Shown piece by piece: positions 1 through 7,993 of a stretch of 64,000 nt of DNA; the stretch's first letter is position 1, and the number at the start of each line of letters is the position of its first letter. The notes under the pieces were generated by a model, which had not been told where the DNA came from, searched no databases, and saw only the letters and a program-made list of their open reading frames with translations. Source of the stretch: Nocardioidaceae bacterium UBA4001 (GTDB lineage: Bacteria > Actinomycetota > Actinomycetes > Propionibacteriales > Nocardioidaceae); assembly GCA_002384855.1 (NCBI GenBank), contig DGBP01000060.1:1-64000 (forward strand). The letters are read 5' to 3'. A program made the translations under genes and the position numbers.

Positions 1-216
1 ACGAAACCCGGGGCGATTCAGTACAAGAATCGTGGGCTTTGCTGCAACCTCGACTCGATGGAAGACCAGTGGATCTGCCATCACCAGTTCGTGGCGCTCT
101 GGCGGCCGTTCAACGCGACTTGGAACCTGGACGAGTGGCGTAAGGACGTCAGTTATGCATCAACGGTGCGGTACCAGTGCAACCCTCCCCGTGGGGGCTC
201 GTATGTCTACAACTGA
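1..216 (+). CDS. DUF2599 domain protein, C-terminal part only
   Basis: The reading frame is open from the window edge and ends at TGA 214-216, giving 71 residues. The C-terminal pattern TWNLDEWRKDVSYAS followed by TVRYQCNPP resembles what I recall of DUF2599 proteins (TWNLEPxRPDVGYxxTV...CNP), which are mostly secreted actinobacterial proteins of unknown function. Four Cys residues are visible. The N terminus and any signal peptide lie outside the window. The next gene starts inside its last codons, so the two are probably translationally coupled. The gene belongs to the DNA left of the tRNA-Ala fragment and is probably cargo of an integrated element. Confidence 0.65.
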   Translation, partial: TKPGAIQYKNRGLCCNLDSMEDQWICHHQFVALWRPFNATWNLDEWRKDVSYASTVRYQCNPPRGGSYVYN

Positions 217-583
217 GCCGGCCAGTACCCAAGGAGATCGTGGTGGACGGTCCGATCCGAATCGATCAACGGTTGGGTGGATCCTGCTGACGCTCAGCAT
301 CCCCGGACTGCTGGTAACGGTTCTGCTGTTGGTGCTACCCACGTCGACGCATATTGACACTGACTACGGCGGCGAGGACATCTTCTTTGGCTGCGGCACC
401 CCAATGACACCTACCAGCGAGCCCTATGAAGAGCCAGGGATCTCGGAGTGCGATCGCATCAACGACCGGATGCGTGCATGGGCCGCAATCCCAGCGGTGG
501 GCACTGGCGTAGTCGCGATCCTTGGAGCCCTCCTGATCCTCCGCCGGCGAGCGAGGGACCGGGGCAACCGGAAGAGGGACTGA
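203..583 (+). CDS. small membrane protein of unknown function
   Basis: The ATG at 203 overlaps the end of the DUF2599 gene and gives 126 residues. Two hydrophobic segments are visible (about residues 24-44, WILLTLSIPGLLVTVLLLVL, and about 95-115, AAIPAVGTGVVAILGALLIL). They flank an extracytoplasmic loop with two Cys residues (FFGCGTP and ISECDR) that could pair. The C terminus is basic (RRRARDRGNRKRD), which fits an inside-facing tail. The frame is open further upstream to 32, but that part overlaps the DUF2599 frame and looks non-protein-like. I do not recognise the family. Coupling to a DUF2599 gene suggests the two act together at the cell surface; that is inference. Confidence 0.5.
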   Translation: MSTTEPASTQGDRGGRSDPNRSTVGWILLTLSIPGLLVTVLLLVLPTSTHIDTDYGGEDIFFGCGTPMTPTSEPYEEPGISECDRINDRMRAWAAIPAVGTGVVAILGALLILRRRARDRGNRKRD

Positions 584-970
584 ATCTGTCCCTGTCGGTG
601 TGGCGGAACATCGAGGAGGACGTCGAGGGCGCGTTCCGTCGGACTGGCGCCGCTTGTCTCTCGGTAAAGCCGTCCGGCAAGCGGAACGGCCTACGGGGCC
701 ACCGGCCGCGGATCGGCGACGCCGCGGTGGTCTCTCGACATCCCCGGAGGGGATCCGCATTCGGGACGCTCTGCCTCGGTGTAGAAGCACACGCTCGGGC
801 CGGATTTCGCGCGCGGACGTGTCGGCTCTGCGGCTGTGAAAAGAGCCAGTGGATCCGTCGTCCGGCTGTGGCCCCCCGGCGGCCCCCGAGTCGGAGATTC
901 GGGCTTGTCGGGGCAAGCAGTGCAACGCACGGAAGCGGTCGCACATGTGGCAGGTGGAGCAAGGCGCACC
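584..970. other. gene-free right end of the integrated element
   Basis: No frame on either strand has convincing protein-like composition. Long frames cross it (for example a plus-strand frame from 448), but they run through the tRNA fragment and are low-complexity Arg/Pro-rich translations of GC-rich DNA. No integrase or excisionase is visible; if the element has one it lies left of the window. Confidence 0.5.
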
Positions 971-1015
<45 letters not shown>

Positions 1016-1431
1016 CCCTCAGCTTCACCAAACCTGCAGGTCGGCTCAGGCGGCCGAGGGCCTTCCGTCGGGTAGCGACCCGGGACCGGTTCTTCGGCAG
1101 CGAAGGCCCTGGTGCACGGCTCACGACCATGCCGGACGTCATCCGGTCTGCCGTTCGCGTCCGGGTCCACGGGCTCGCCGCGGTGGCCGACGCCGGAGGG
1201 TGTCAGGTCCCCCAGCCGCGGCGCTGCGGCACCGTCGTCGACGTGGCCTGGGGAGGGCGCGGATTCGACAGCCAGGCCGTGAGGCATCCCAGGGTGCAGA
1301 ACCGGAGCGACGACGTCCGCTGCCCTGCCCGATTGGACCATCGTCGGAGGCTCAGGTGGGGCAGGGCGCGGGTCCTCCGACCCTCCCGGCGGGGCAGGCC
1401 GACGGGTCACGCTAGGGAAAGGAACAGAGCC
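1016..1431. other. intergenic stretch downstream of att fragment
   Basis: I see no convincing gene here. The GC-rich sequence carries only long Arg/Pro-rich shadow frames. A possible -10 box TAGGGA (1413-1418) sits 13 nt before the GTG of the small gene at 1432. Confidence 0.4.
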
Positions 1432-1647
1432 GTGAGCGTCGGGGGCGCTGCGCAAGACGAGAGGTGCCGGATGCCTGAGCCCGACGCACTCGACGTGCCC
1501 CTGGTGGACGTCGAGCTGCTCACCGAGATCCGCCTGACGACGGGCGTGATGATCGCCGCGCAGTCCTTCGACCGGCCGCTCACGCCGGGGGAGATCGACC
1601 TGATCTTGGAGGTCCGGCCGCAACTTCGCCCGGCGGCGAGGCGGTGA
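1432..1647 (+). CDS. small conserved-looking protein of unknown function
   Basis: The 71-residue frame starts at GTG 1432, with the purine-rich sequence GGGAAAGGA 8 nt upstream; ATG 1471 would give 58 residues. The core, with the segments LLTEIRLTTGVMIAAQS and PLTPGEIDLIL, has balanced composition and looks like a short helical protein, in contrast to the surrounding shadow frames. Similar short proteins with an E-I-x-L-T motif and a P-L-x-x-x-E-I-D motif occur in actinobacteria as far as I recall, with no function known to me. It stands alone between the att fragment and a gene-free region. Confidence 0.45.
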   Translation: MSVGGAAQDERCRMPEPDALDVPLVDVELLTEIRLTTGVMIAAQSFDRPLTPGEIDLILEVRPQLRPAARR

Positions 1648-2176
1648 GGGGTCGGCCGGGGACTCGCGGCAGAGCGTGAGGCGACCGCCTACTCGGCCAA
1701 CGCGGGCAAGGTCGATCGGGACCGGGCGCCACCTGCCGTCGCTGCGGCCGGCGATCGCCCAAGGCGGAGGTGGCTCGCCGTCCTACCAGGTGGGTGCCGT
1801 CGGCGGGTGACCTACCTGGTCACGCTCGTCTGGTTGCGCTTCCGACGCCGCCGTCTCCGCCGCGGGTCACCGCTCTGCCGGCCTGCGCGGCGGCATCTGG
1901 TCAGCGGACCCATTGGGCGGCGGCGTCGCAGGCCGCCTGGACCTGGGAGCCCGTCGAGCGACGGGACATCCGGGGCAGCACGCGCGGCGTCACAAAGGCG
2001 CTTGCGACTGCCATGCGCCGAGGACCAGCACCGTCTCGAGGGTGCGCCTGCAGCGCCCCGATGACCATCGATCGGCAGAGCGGCGAGCAGCCCCAGCAGC
2101 ACCCAGGCAACGGTGAACCAGCCGGAGCCGTCGGCCGGCATCCGGGTCGGCGAGACGCCTGCGCTGATGCACGCTA
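1648..2176. other. gene-free region, possible remains of a membrane protein gene
   Basis: No intact gene is visible. On the minus strand a hydrophobic stretch (GWFTVAWVLLGLLAALPI, about 2070-2125) lies in a frame whose remainder is Arg-rich, so this may be a frameshifted remnant of a membrane protein. The evidence is weak. Confidence 0.3.
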
Positions 2177-2194
2177 AGTGCACTATGCTGCACT
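2177..2194 (+). promoter_or_regulatory. leaderless promoter and operator of the XRE gene
   Basis: A perfect inverted repeat AGTGCA-CTATGC-TGCACT contains a -10-like box TATGCT (2184-2189). The ATG at 2196 lies 6 nt after this box and no Shine-Dalgarno sequence is present, so the transcript is probably leaderless. The palindrome covering the -10 is the expected autoregulatory site for the downstream XRE repressor. Confidence 0.6.
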
Positions 2195-2195
2195 C

Positions 2196-2795
2196 ATGGA
2201 TCAGACGACGGCCGACCTCGCGTCCGCCATCGGCGCCCGGGTGAGACAGGAACGGCAGGCGCGGCGGTGGACGCTCGCCCGGTTGGCGGAGACCGCCGGA
2301 GTGAGCCGCCGGATGGTGGTCAACGTCGAGCAGGGTGCGGCGAACCCGAGCGTGGGAACGCTGCTCCGGATCAGCGACGCACTCGGTGTCGGCCTGCCTG
2401 CGCTCGTCGAGCCGCCCGAGCCCAAGGCCCTCAAGGTGACCCGCCACGGGGAGGGTGCGGCCCTGTGGACCGGGGAGTACGGCGGCCGCGGGGTGCTCGT
2501 CGCGGGCACTGAGCCGCCGGACGTGCTGGAGCTGTGGGACTGGACCCTGGCCCCGGGGGACCGGCACGTCAGCGAGGCCCACACCTCCGGCACGCAGGAG
2601 CTGATCCAGGTCCAGGAGGGTGCGATCAGGCTCGAGGTCGCTGACCAGACGGTGACCCTCGAGGCGGGGGATGCCGTCGCGTTCCCCGGCGACGTGGAGC
2701 ACGCCTACGCCAACCTCGGCCCGGAGGCCGCGCGGTTCTCCCTGGCCGTGTTCGAGCCCGGTGTCGGGTCGGGCCCACGCAACGAAGGAGCCTGA
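2196..2795 (+). CDS. XRE family transcriptional regulator with cupin domain
   Basis: The 199-residue protein has an N-terminal helix-turn-helix (about 10-64: GARVRQERQARRWTLARLAE, then VSRRMVVNVEQGAANPSVGT) and a C-terminal cupin barrel (about 105-190, with LELWDWTLAPGDRHVSEAH and AGDAVAFPGDVEHAYAN). Regulators of this type bind a small ligand in the cupin and usually repress neighbouring transport or catabolic genes. ATG 2196 is chosen over ATG 2178 because it sits 6 nt after a -10 box and upstream codons fall in the operator. The next gene starts 1 nt after its stop, so it probably forms an operon with the PaiB-like and EamA genes. The ligand is unknown; amino-acid export is a guess from context. 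Confidence 0.88.
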   Translation: MDQTTADLASAIGARVRQERQARRWTLARLAETAGVSRRMVVNVEQGAANPSVGTLLRISDALGVGLPALVEPPEPKALKVTRHGEGAALWTGEYGGRGVLVAGTEPPDVLELWDWTLAPGDRHVSEAHTSGTQELIQVQEGAIRLEVADQTVTLEAGDAVAFPGDVEHAYANLGPEAARFSLAVFEPGVGSGPRNEGA

Positions 2796-2796
2796 G

Positions 2797-3462
2797 ATGC
2801 TCATCCATCCCTGGGACGCTGCGCTCGACGGGGCCGAGTGGAGGCAATGGCTGGCCGGCACCGACCGGTTCGGGATGCTCGCGGTCAACAACCTCGACCC
2901 GGCCCAGGCGCCGGTGGTCGTGCCGACCCACTTCACCCTCGCCGACGACGAGCTGCTCGTCCACCTCGCCCGGCCGAACCCGGTCTGGCCGCACCTGGAA
3001 GCCTCCGCCGAGGTCAGGATGGTCGTGGTCGGCGACTACGCCTTCGTCCCCGGCCACTGGCGTGCGCCCGTCGACCGTCCGGAGCACGAGGGCGTGCCGA
3101 CCAGCTACTACGCCACCGTCCAGCTCGTCTGCCGGCCCACCGTCGTCGACGACCCGCGGGACAAGGCTGAGATCCTCGCCGCCCAGCTCGCCGACCTCCA
3201 GCCCGAGGGGCGCCACGCCGACATGACCGTCCACGCAGCGCCGTACGCCCGGATGCTGCCCGGCATCCGCGGGGTCCGCCTCGCGGTGCTGCGGGTGGAG
3301 GCGAAGTTCAAGTACGACGACCACAAGCCCGTCGAGCACCGCGATCGCGTCATCGACCACCTCGAGCAGCGCAACGGCGGGCTCGACGCGGGCGCTGCGG
3401 TCCAGCAGCGGCGACGTCTCGACGCGATCGGCGAGTGGCGGGCCCCCGAGGACCGCACATGA
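2797..3462 (+). CDS. PaiB-like FMN-binding negative transcriptional regulator
   Basis: The 221-residue protein matches the PaiB family: it starts MLIHPWDAAL and contains the conserved regions VVVPTHFTL, DDELLVHLARPNP and VPTSYYATVQL. The C-terminal half has MLPGIRGVRLAVLRVEAKFK, the usual PaiB feature that follows the flavin-reductase-like split barrel. Length is typical (about 200-220). In Bacillus PaiB acts with the PaiA acetyltransferase in control of protease and sporulation genes; no PaiA is present here. The start follows GAAGGAG and lies next to the XRE stop; the 3' end overlaps the transporter start by 4 nt, so translation is coupled. Confidence 0.85.
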   Translation: MLIHPWDAALDGAEWRQWLAGTDRFGMLAVNNLDPAQAPVVVPTHFTLADDELLVHLARPNPVWPHLEASAEVRMVVVGDYAFVPGHWRAPVDRPEHEGVPTSYYATVQLVCRPTVVDDPRDKAEILAAQLADLQPEGRHADMTVHAAPYARMLPGIRGVRLAVLRVEAKFKYDDHKPVEHRDRVIDHLEQRNGGLDAGAAVQQRRRLDAIGEWRAPEDRT

Positions 3463-4349
3463 CGCACACGTCCGGTGCGGTCCCGCCGTGGGCGCTGGCG
3501 GTCGCGGCGATGTTGTCGGTCCAGCTGGGGTCGGCCCTCTCGGTGGACCTCATCTCGACCGTCGGGCCCGCCGGGACCGCCTGGCTGCGGCTCAGCATGG
3601 GAGCTTTGGTCTTCCTGGCACTGGCCCGCCCCCCGCTGTGTGAGGTGAGGCGAGGCGACGTGCCGCCGCTGCTCGGACTGGGTGTCGCGACCGGCCTCGT
3701 GACCGTCGCGTTCCTTGCCGCGATCGAACGCATCCCGCTCGGGACCGCCGTGGCGATCGAGTTCCTCGGCCCGCTGACCGTGGCTGCCGTGCGCAGCCAC
3801 AACGTCCGGGCGCTGGTCTGGCCGGGCCTGGCACTGCTCGGGGTGGTCCTGCTCACCGAGCCCTGGCGCGGCGACGTCAACCTCGCAGGCGTCGGCTTCG
3901 CGGCGCTCGCGGCGGTCGGCTGGGCGACCTACATCCTGCTCACCCAGCGCATCGGCGACCGCTTCACCGGAATCACCGGACTGTCGATCACCATCCCCGT
4001 GGCCGCCGCCACCGCAGCCGTGGTGGGAATCCCGCAGGCCGCCGGGCAGCTCACCCAGGGAGTCCTCCTCGCTGCGGCAGGGCTCGCCCTCCTGCTCCCG
4101 GTGCTGCCGTTCGCCCTGGAGATGCTCGCGCTGCGGCACATGACACACACCGCGTTCGGGACCCTGATGTCCCTGGAGCCGGCGTTCGGGGTGCTGCTCG
4201 GGCTGCTCGTACTCAGCCAGGAGCCCTCGACCCTGCAGCTCGTCGGCATGGTGCTGGTCGTCCTCGCCGGTGCCGGAGCCCAGCGCGGAGGGCGTCGACG
4301 CCGTCCCGTCGCACAACACCCCCACTCCGAGCTCGACCTGATCGGCTGA
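3459..4349 (+). CDS. EamA family amino acid/metabolite exporter, RhtA-like
   Basis: The 296-residue inner-membrane protein has about ten hydrophobic segments arranged as two EamA repeats (about 8-125 and 140-270). Sequence such as GPAGTAWLRLSMGALVFLAL, PLGTAVAIEFLGPL and SLEPAFGVLLGLLVL is typical of the RhtA (threonine/homoserine exporter) branch of drug/metabolite transporters. The ATG overlaps the PaiB stop (ATGA). It is the last gene of a three-gene operon with an XRE-cupin regulator, a context common for amino-acid exporters. The substrate cannot be read from sequence. Confidence 0.87.
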   Translation: MTHTSGAVPPWALAVAAMLSVQLGSALSVDLISTVGPAGTAWLRLSMGALVFLALARPPLCEVRRGDVPPLLGLGVATGLVTVAFLAAIERIPLGTAVAIEFLGPLTVAAVRSHNVRALVWPGLALLGVVLLTEPWRGDVNLAGVGFAALAAVGWATYILLTQRIGDRFTGITGLSITIPVAAATAAVVGIPQAAGQLTQGVLLAAAGLALLLPVLPFALEMLALRHMTHTAFGTLMSLEPAFGVLLGLLVLSQEPSTLQLVGMVLVVLAGAGAQRGGRRRRPVAQHPHSELDLIG

Positions 4350-4353
4350 ACCG

Positions 4354-4692
4354 CTAGGGACCGAGCACCTCGGCGACCATCCGGTGACCCTGCCGCGGGC
4401 TCACGAGGGTCGCCGCCGTACCCGGCCAGGAAAGCCGCCTCGAGCGCACGGTCGGCGCGCGGAACTGCTGTGCGGCCAGCCACGCGAGCGCCTTCGCCTT
4501 CTCCCGCGCCTCGAGGTCCGGGTCCTGTACCTCGAGCTGGGCATGGAGCCGCGCCAGCAGCCGGCCGGCCTCGCGATAGGTGTCCGGGCGTCGCTCGTGG
4601 TCGGTGCCCTGCATCAGCTCGCCGGTGAGGTACGTCGTCACGAGCAGCTTGGCCTCGTCGTCGGCGTGCACGAGCTGCCCCAGCTGTGGTCG
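4354..4692 (-). pseudogene. aminoglycoside phosphotransferase-family remnant
   Basis: The minus strand encodes a piece recognisable as an APH/choline kinase-type enzyme (LLVTTYLTGELMQGTD, then REAGRLLARLHAQLEVQD and KAKALAWLAAQ). The C-terminal family signature LEAAFLAGYGGDPREPAA continues in a different frame at about 4390-4440. The catalytic loop (HGDxxPxN) that should lie between is absent, so the gene has lost its N terminus, has an internal deletion and a frameshift. It lies between convergent and divergent neighbours and has no start of its own. It is non-functional as a kinase. Confidence 0.7.
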
Positions 4693-4738
4693 AGCCGTAC
4701 CTTCCCCGCGTCCACCGGCACATCGTAGGTTGGCCTCC

Positions 4739-5032
4739 ATGGAGCTCGCCTTCTCCGGTCGGGTCCTCGAGTGGCGCGGCCCCGCGCCGTACTTCTTCGT
4801 CCCTGTGCCGTCCGAGGAGTCCGCCGACATCCGCGAGGTGGCGGCCGTCGCGACCTACGGCTGGGGCGTCATCCCGGTCCGGGCCAGGATCGGCCGGGTC
4901 ACCTTCGAGACCTCGCTCTTCCCCAAGGACGGCGGCTACCTCCTGCCGCTCAAGGACGCCGTGCGCCGGCCCCACGGCCTCGGCGCCGGGGACGACGTCA
5001 CCGTCGAGATGAGCATCCGGCTCGAGTCGTGA
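4739..5032 (+). CDS. DUF1905 domain-containing protein
   Basis: The 97-residue protein has the DUF1905 layout: an N-terminal strand ELAFSGRVLEWRGPAPYFFV, the motif GWGVIPVRARIGRVTFETSL, and LFPKDGGYLLPLKDAVR followed by GAGDDVTVEMSI. The fold is a small beta barrel of unknown function, often found alone or fused to YdeI-like domains. The start lies 7 nt after a -10-like TAGGTT (4726-4731) with no Shine-Dalgarno, suggesting a leaderless transcript. The gene begins over the decayed phosphotransferase and is not in an operon. Confidence 0.87.
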   Translation: MELAFSGRVLEWRGPAPYFFVPVPSEESADIREVAAVATYGWGVIPVRARIGRVTFETSLFPKDGGYLLPLKDAVRRPHGLGAGDDVTVEMSIRLES

Positions 5033-5134
5033 CGGCGGCTGCCGGACCACGGTCGCGGGGTGCGTTAGCCTTCGCAGCACCCGGGTACGGCGTGCACCTC
5101 ACGTCGTGGGCCACGAGCGGAGGAGACACATCGC

Positions 5135-6253
5135 ATGGCGGGTCGGCGCATCTATCTGGTCGGGTCCTCGGGGTACCCCTACTACGGTGACGAGGCGGCC
5201 GCCGCGGCCTGGCTGCGCCACCTCGCCGCGACCGAGCCGGACGCCGAGGTCTACCTCGACTGCCCCAACCCCGGAGGGGCCCAGCTCTTCCTCGGTGACC
5301 TCCACCCCCAGGTGCGCTTCGTGGACACGCTCTTCCGAATCAGCTGGGCCGCCCCGACCGAGGATCCCGAGGAGGTGGCGGAGTTCGTCGCCCAGGCGGC
5401 GCGACAGCCCGGCTTCGGCTACGCGCACCGCGCCGCGGGCGTGGAGCTTCTGCACACCGCGGACGTCGTCCACGTCATCGGCGGCAGCTACGTCAACGAG
5501 ATCTGGCCGCGTCACCTCGGTGTGCTCGCCGCCGGCTCGGCGCTGGCGGAGATGGGCAAGACGGTCGCGATGACCGGCCAGGGGCTCATGCCCAACTCCG
5601 CCGACGGGCCGCTGCTGGACCGCCTCACCGCCGGCTACGCGGTGGTCGACGTGCGCGACGCCGCGTCCCGGGCGCTCCTGTCGGGCGAGGCGGTCACCGA
5701 CACCGGCCACGACCTCCTGCTCGACCTCGGCGAGCACGTCTACGACCGTCGCGACACGGTCTCCACGATGGTCTCCATGCAGTCCGACCTCGTCGACGAG
5801 GCCGGACTGGAGGCCCTGGCCACCAGCGTCGTGGAGACCGCGAAGGCCTGGGGTGTCCGGCCGGAGAAGGTCGGCTACGTCGAGTCGATCCCCGGCCAGG
5901 ACCGAGTGGTCTTCGAGCTGGTCGAGGCGCAGCTGCCCGGCATGCGGTTCTACCCGTTCACCGAGGTGTGGCGCGAGGGACTGCCGGCCCGCCGGGGCCA
6001 GCGCTGGATCACCACCCGGGAGTCGCTCCACGTCGCCGCGGCCGCGGCCGGGGCGTGGGGCGTGGCCTACCCGGTGCGTCCCGGCTACGACGACGTCGCC
6101 CACCAGGACCTGCTCGACAAGGGGTCGCGGTGGGTGATCGGCACCCCTGGTGAGGGCGCGCCCGAGATCCACGGCGAGGCCGGCTTCGGCTCCGGCCGGG
6201 ACGCGCTGGTGCAGGCCAAGCGGGACGTGGCCGGGCGGGTGTACGCCCGCTGA
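5135..6253 (+). CDS. polysaccharide pyruvyl transferase family protein
   Basis: The 372-residue protein has the two-domain GT-B-like layout of the pyruvyl transferase family (PF04230). Evidence is the N-terminal YLVGSSGYPYYGDEAAAAAW (the family's G-N-x-G-D-E region), VVHVIGGSYVNEIW at about 112-125 (family GGG/GGS motif) and GKTVAMTGQGLMP at about 146-158. Members transfer pyruvate ketals to cell-surface sugars or are CsaB-like. A GGAG Shine-Dalgarno at about 5118-5122 precedes the ATG, and a possible -10 TAGCCT lies near 5067. It converges with the mannosyltransferase gene; both could act on envelope glycans, but nothing shows that they work together. Confidence 0.82.
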   Translation: MAGRRIYLVGSSGYPYYGDEAAAAAWLRHLAATEPDAEVYLDCPNPGGAQLFLGDLHPQVRFVDTLFRISWAAPTEDPEEVAEFVAQAARQPGFGYAHRAAGVELLHTADVVHVIGGSYVNEIWPRHLGVLAAGSALAEMGKTVAMTGQGLMPNSADGPLLDRLTAGYAVVDVRDAASRALLSGEAVTDTGHDLLLDLGEHVYDRRDTVSTMVSMQSDLVDEAGLEALATSVVETAKAWGVRPEKVGYVESIPGQDRVVFELVEAQLPGMRFYPFTEVWREGLPARRGQRWITTRESLHVAAAAAGAWGVAYPVRPGYDDVAHQDLLDKGSRWVIGTPGEGAPEIHGEAGFGSGRDALVQAKRDVAGRVYAR

Positions 6254-6262
6254 CGGCGACCG

Positions 6263-7939
6263 TCAGATCCAGCCGCGGAACCAGATCCGCTGCATCCACT
6301 CCGCCTTCGTGATGAGCTCACCGGTGTAGATCGGCCAGAACCACGCGAAGTTCACCACGACCAGCACCACGAACGTGCCGGCGAGGACCGTGCCCACGAC
6401 GCGGCGGTGGTACGACGTGCGCGGACCGCCGAGCAGGCGCCCGAGGAGCAGCGTGGTCGCGACGACCGTGAACGGGATCGTGGTCACCGCGTAGAAGGAG
6501 AAGATCGGCCGGTCGTCGAAGCGAAGCCATGGCAGCCAGGTCGACAGCACCCCGACGACCGCGAGGCCGTAGCGCCAGTCGCGACGCGCGACCCAGGCGA
6601 ACACGGCGTAGCCGAGGGCGACCAGGCCGCCCCACCACAGGGCCGGGGTGCCGAGCAGGATGATCTGCCGCAGGCAGTCGCTGCCCTTCGGCGCGTCGCA
6701 GCCCTGCGTGCCGGGCTGGATGTCGAGGTCCGCCTGCACGCCCACGGGGCGGTTGAGCACGAGCCACCCGGCCGGGTGGGAGGCATAGACGTGCTCGGAG
6801 TCGAGCAGGCCTGTGCGGTGGAAGGTGTAGACGTCCTGGTGGTAGTTCCACAGCGAGCGCAGCGACTGGGTCGCCTCGGGCACCAGTCCGTCCGCGTCGT
6901 CCTCGAGGTAGGGCCCCCAGTAGGCGCCGTACTGCGTGTCGGAGAGGTGCTCCTCGTAGGCCTCGGCGTTGACCAGCCACCCGGTCCAGGAGACCAGGTA
7001 GACGACGAAGGCGACCACCACGAGGTGGACGAAGGCGGGCACGGCGTCGACCAGCGCCGAGCGCAGCCACGCCCAGCGCACGCCGTGCGAGCGGCGCATC
7101 CCGGCGTCCCAGGCCCACACCAGCAGGGCGAACGCCGCCAGCGGGAACAGCGCGCTCCACTTCGTCGCGACGGCGAGGCCGAACAGCACGCCGGCCAGCA
7201 GCCGCCAGGGCCGCACCCACAGGCCGCGCAGCGGCCCCCAGTCCCCGGCCCCGGGCTGCCATCCGACGGGCACCCGCCTCGCCATGCGCAGCCGTGACCA
7301 GTCCCGGTCGGCGACGAGCGCGGCGACCGCAGCGACCAGGAAGAACGTCAGGAAGACGTCGAGCAGGGCGAGCCGCGACATCGCGAAGTGCAGGCCGTCG
7401 ACGGCGAGCAGGAGCCCTGCGGTGGCGCCCAGCAGGGTGGAGCCCGTGAGCCGGCGCACCAGCCGGACCATGACCAGGACGGTCAGCGTCCCGACCACGG
7501 CGGCCGACACCCGCCAGCCGAACGGGTCCATCCCGAAGGCCGCCTCGCCCAGCGCGATCACCCACTTGCCGACCTCCGGGTGGACGATCATCGAGGGAGC
7601 TTCCTGGAAGATCCCCTCCACCCTGCCGTCGAGGATCTTCGTGTCCGCGTTGGTGACGTACGCCGTGGTGTAGCCGTTGTTCAGCAGGGCCCAGGCGTCC
7701 TTGGCGTAGTAGGTCTCGTCGAAGAGGAACTCGTGGGGACGGCCCAGCTGCCAGAGCCTCAGGAAGCCGGCGAGCGCGGTGACCAGCAGCGTGGCGACCC
7801 AGCCGGACCGTCGGTCGAGGTGCCGCACGAGCGGGACCGCCCGCCGCCGCGCGCTCGGCAGGGGCCGCCCGTCGGCGGTACGCGAGAGGGCCATGGTGCG
7901 ACGGCGTACCCCGTCGGGGCGCTGCTCGGTCGTCGTCAC
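6263..7939 (-). CDS. pmt: dolichyl/polyprenyl-phosphate-mannose--protein mannosyltransferase
   Basis: The 558-residue polytopic membrane protein belongs to the PMT family (GT39). The first external loop carries FLFDETYYAKDAW with the catalytic Asp-Glu pair (D74-E75), and the C-terminal part has PIFSFYAVTTIPFTVV and multiple hydrophobic segments. The enzyme uses polyprenyl-phosphomannose to O-mannosylate proteins during Sec export at the outer face of the membrane. The divergent pair with rsmI is conserved in actinobacteria (compare M. tuberculosis Rv1002c/Rv1003). The ATG at 7939 is the only good start; about 54 nt separate it from rsmI. Confidence 0.93.
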   Translation of the reverse strand: MTTTEQRPDGVRRRTMALSRTADGRPLPSARRRAVPLVRHLDRRSGWVATLLVTALAGFLRLWQLGRPHEFLFDETYYAKDAWALLNNGYTTAYVTNADTKILDGRVEGIFQEAPSMIVHPEVGKWVIALGEAAFGMDPFGWRVSAAVVGTLTVLVMVRLVRRLTGSTLLGATAGLLLAVDGLHFAMSRLALLDVFLTFFLVAAVAALVADRDWSRLRMARRVPVGWQPGAGDWGPLRGLWVRPWRLLAGVLFGLAVATKWSALFPLAAFALLVWAWDAGMRRSHGVRWAWLRSALVDAVPAFVHLVVVAFVVYLVSWTGWLVNAEAYEEHLSDTQYGAYWGPYLEDDADGLVPEATQSLRSLWNYHQDVYTFHRTGLLDSEHVYASHPAGWLVLNRPVGVQADLDIQPGTQGCDAPKGSDCLRQIILLGTPALWWGGLVALGYAVFAWVARRDWRYGLAVVGVLSTWLPWLRFDDRPIFSFYAVTTIPFTVVATTLLLGRLLGGPRTSYHRRVVGTVLAGTFVVLVVVNFAWFWPIYTGELITKAEWMQRIWFRGWI

Positions 7940-7993
7940 GCGCCCATGCTACGGAGCGGCCCCGTCGGTCGGAGGGACGCGGACAGCGGTGGC

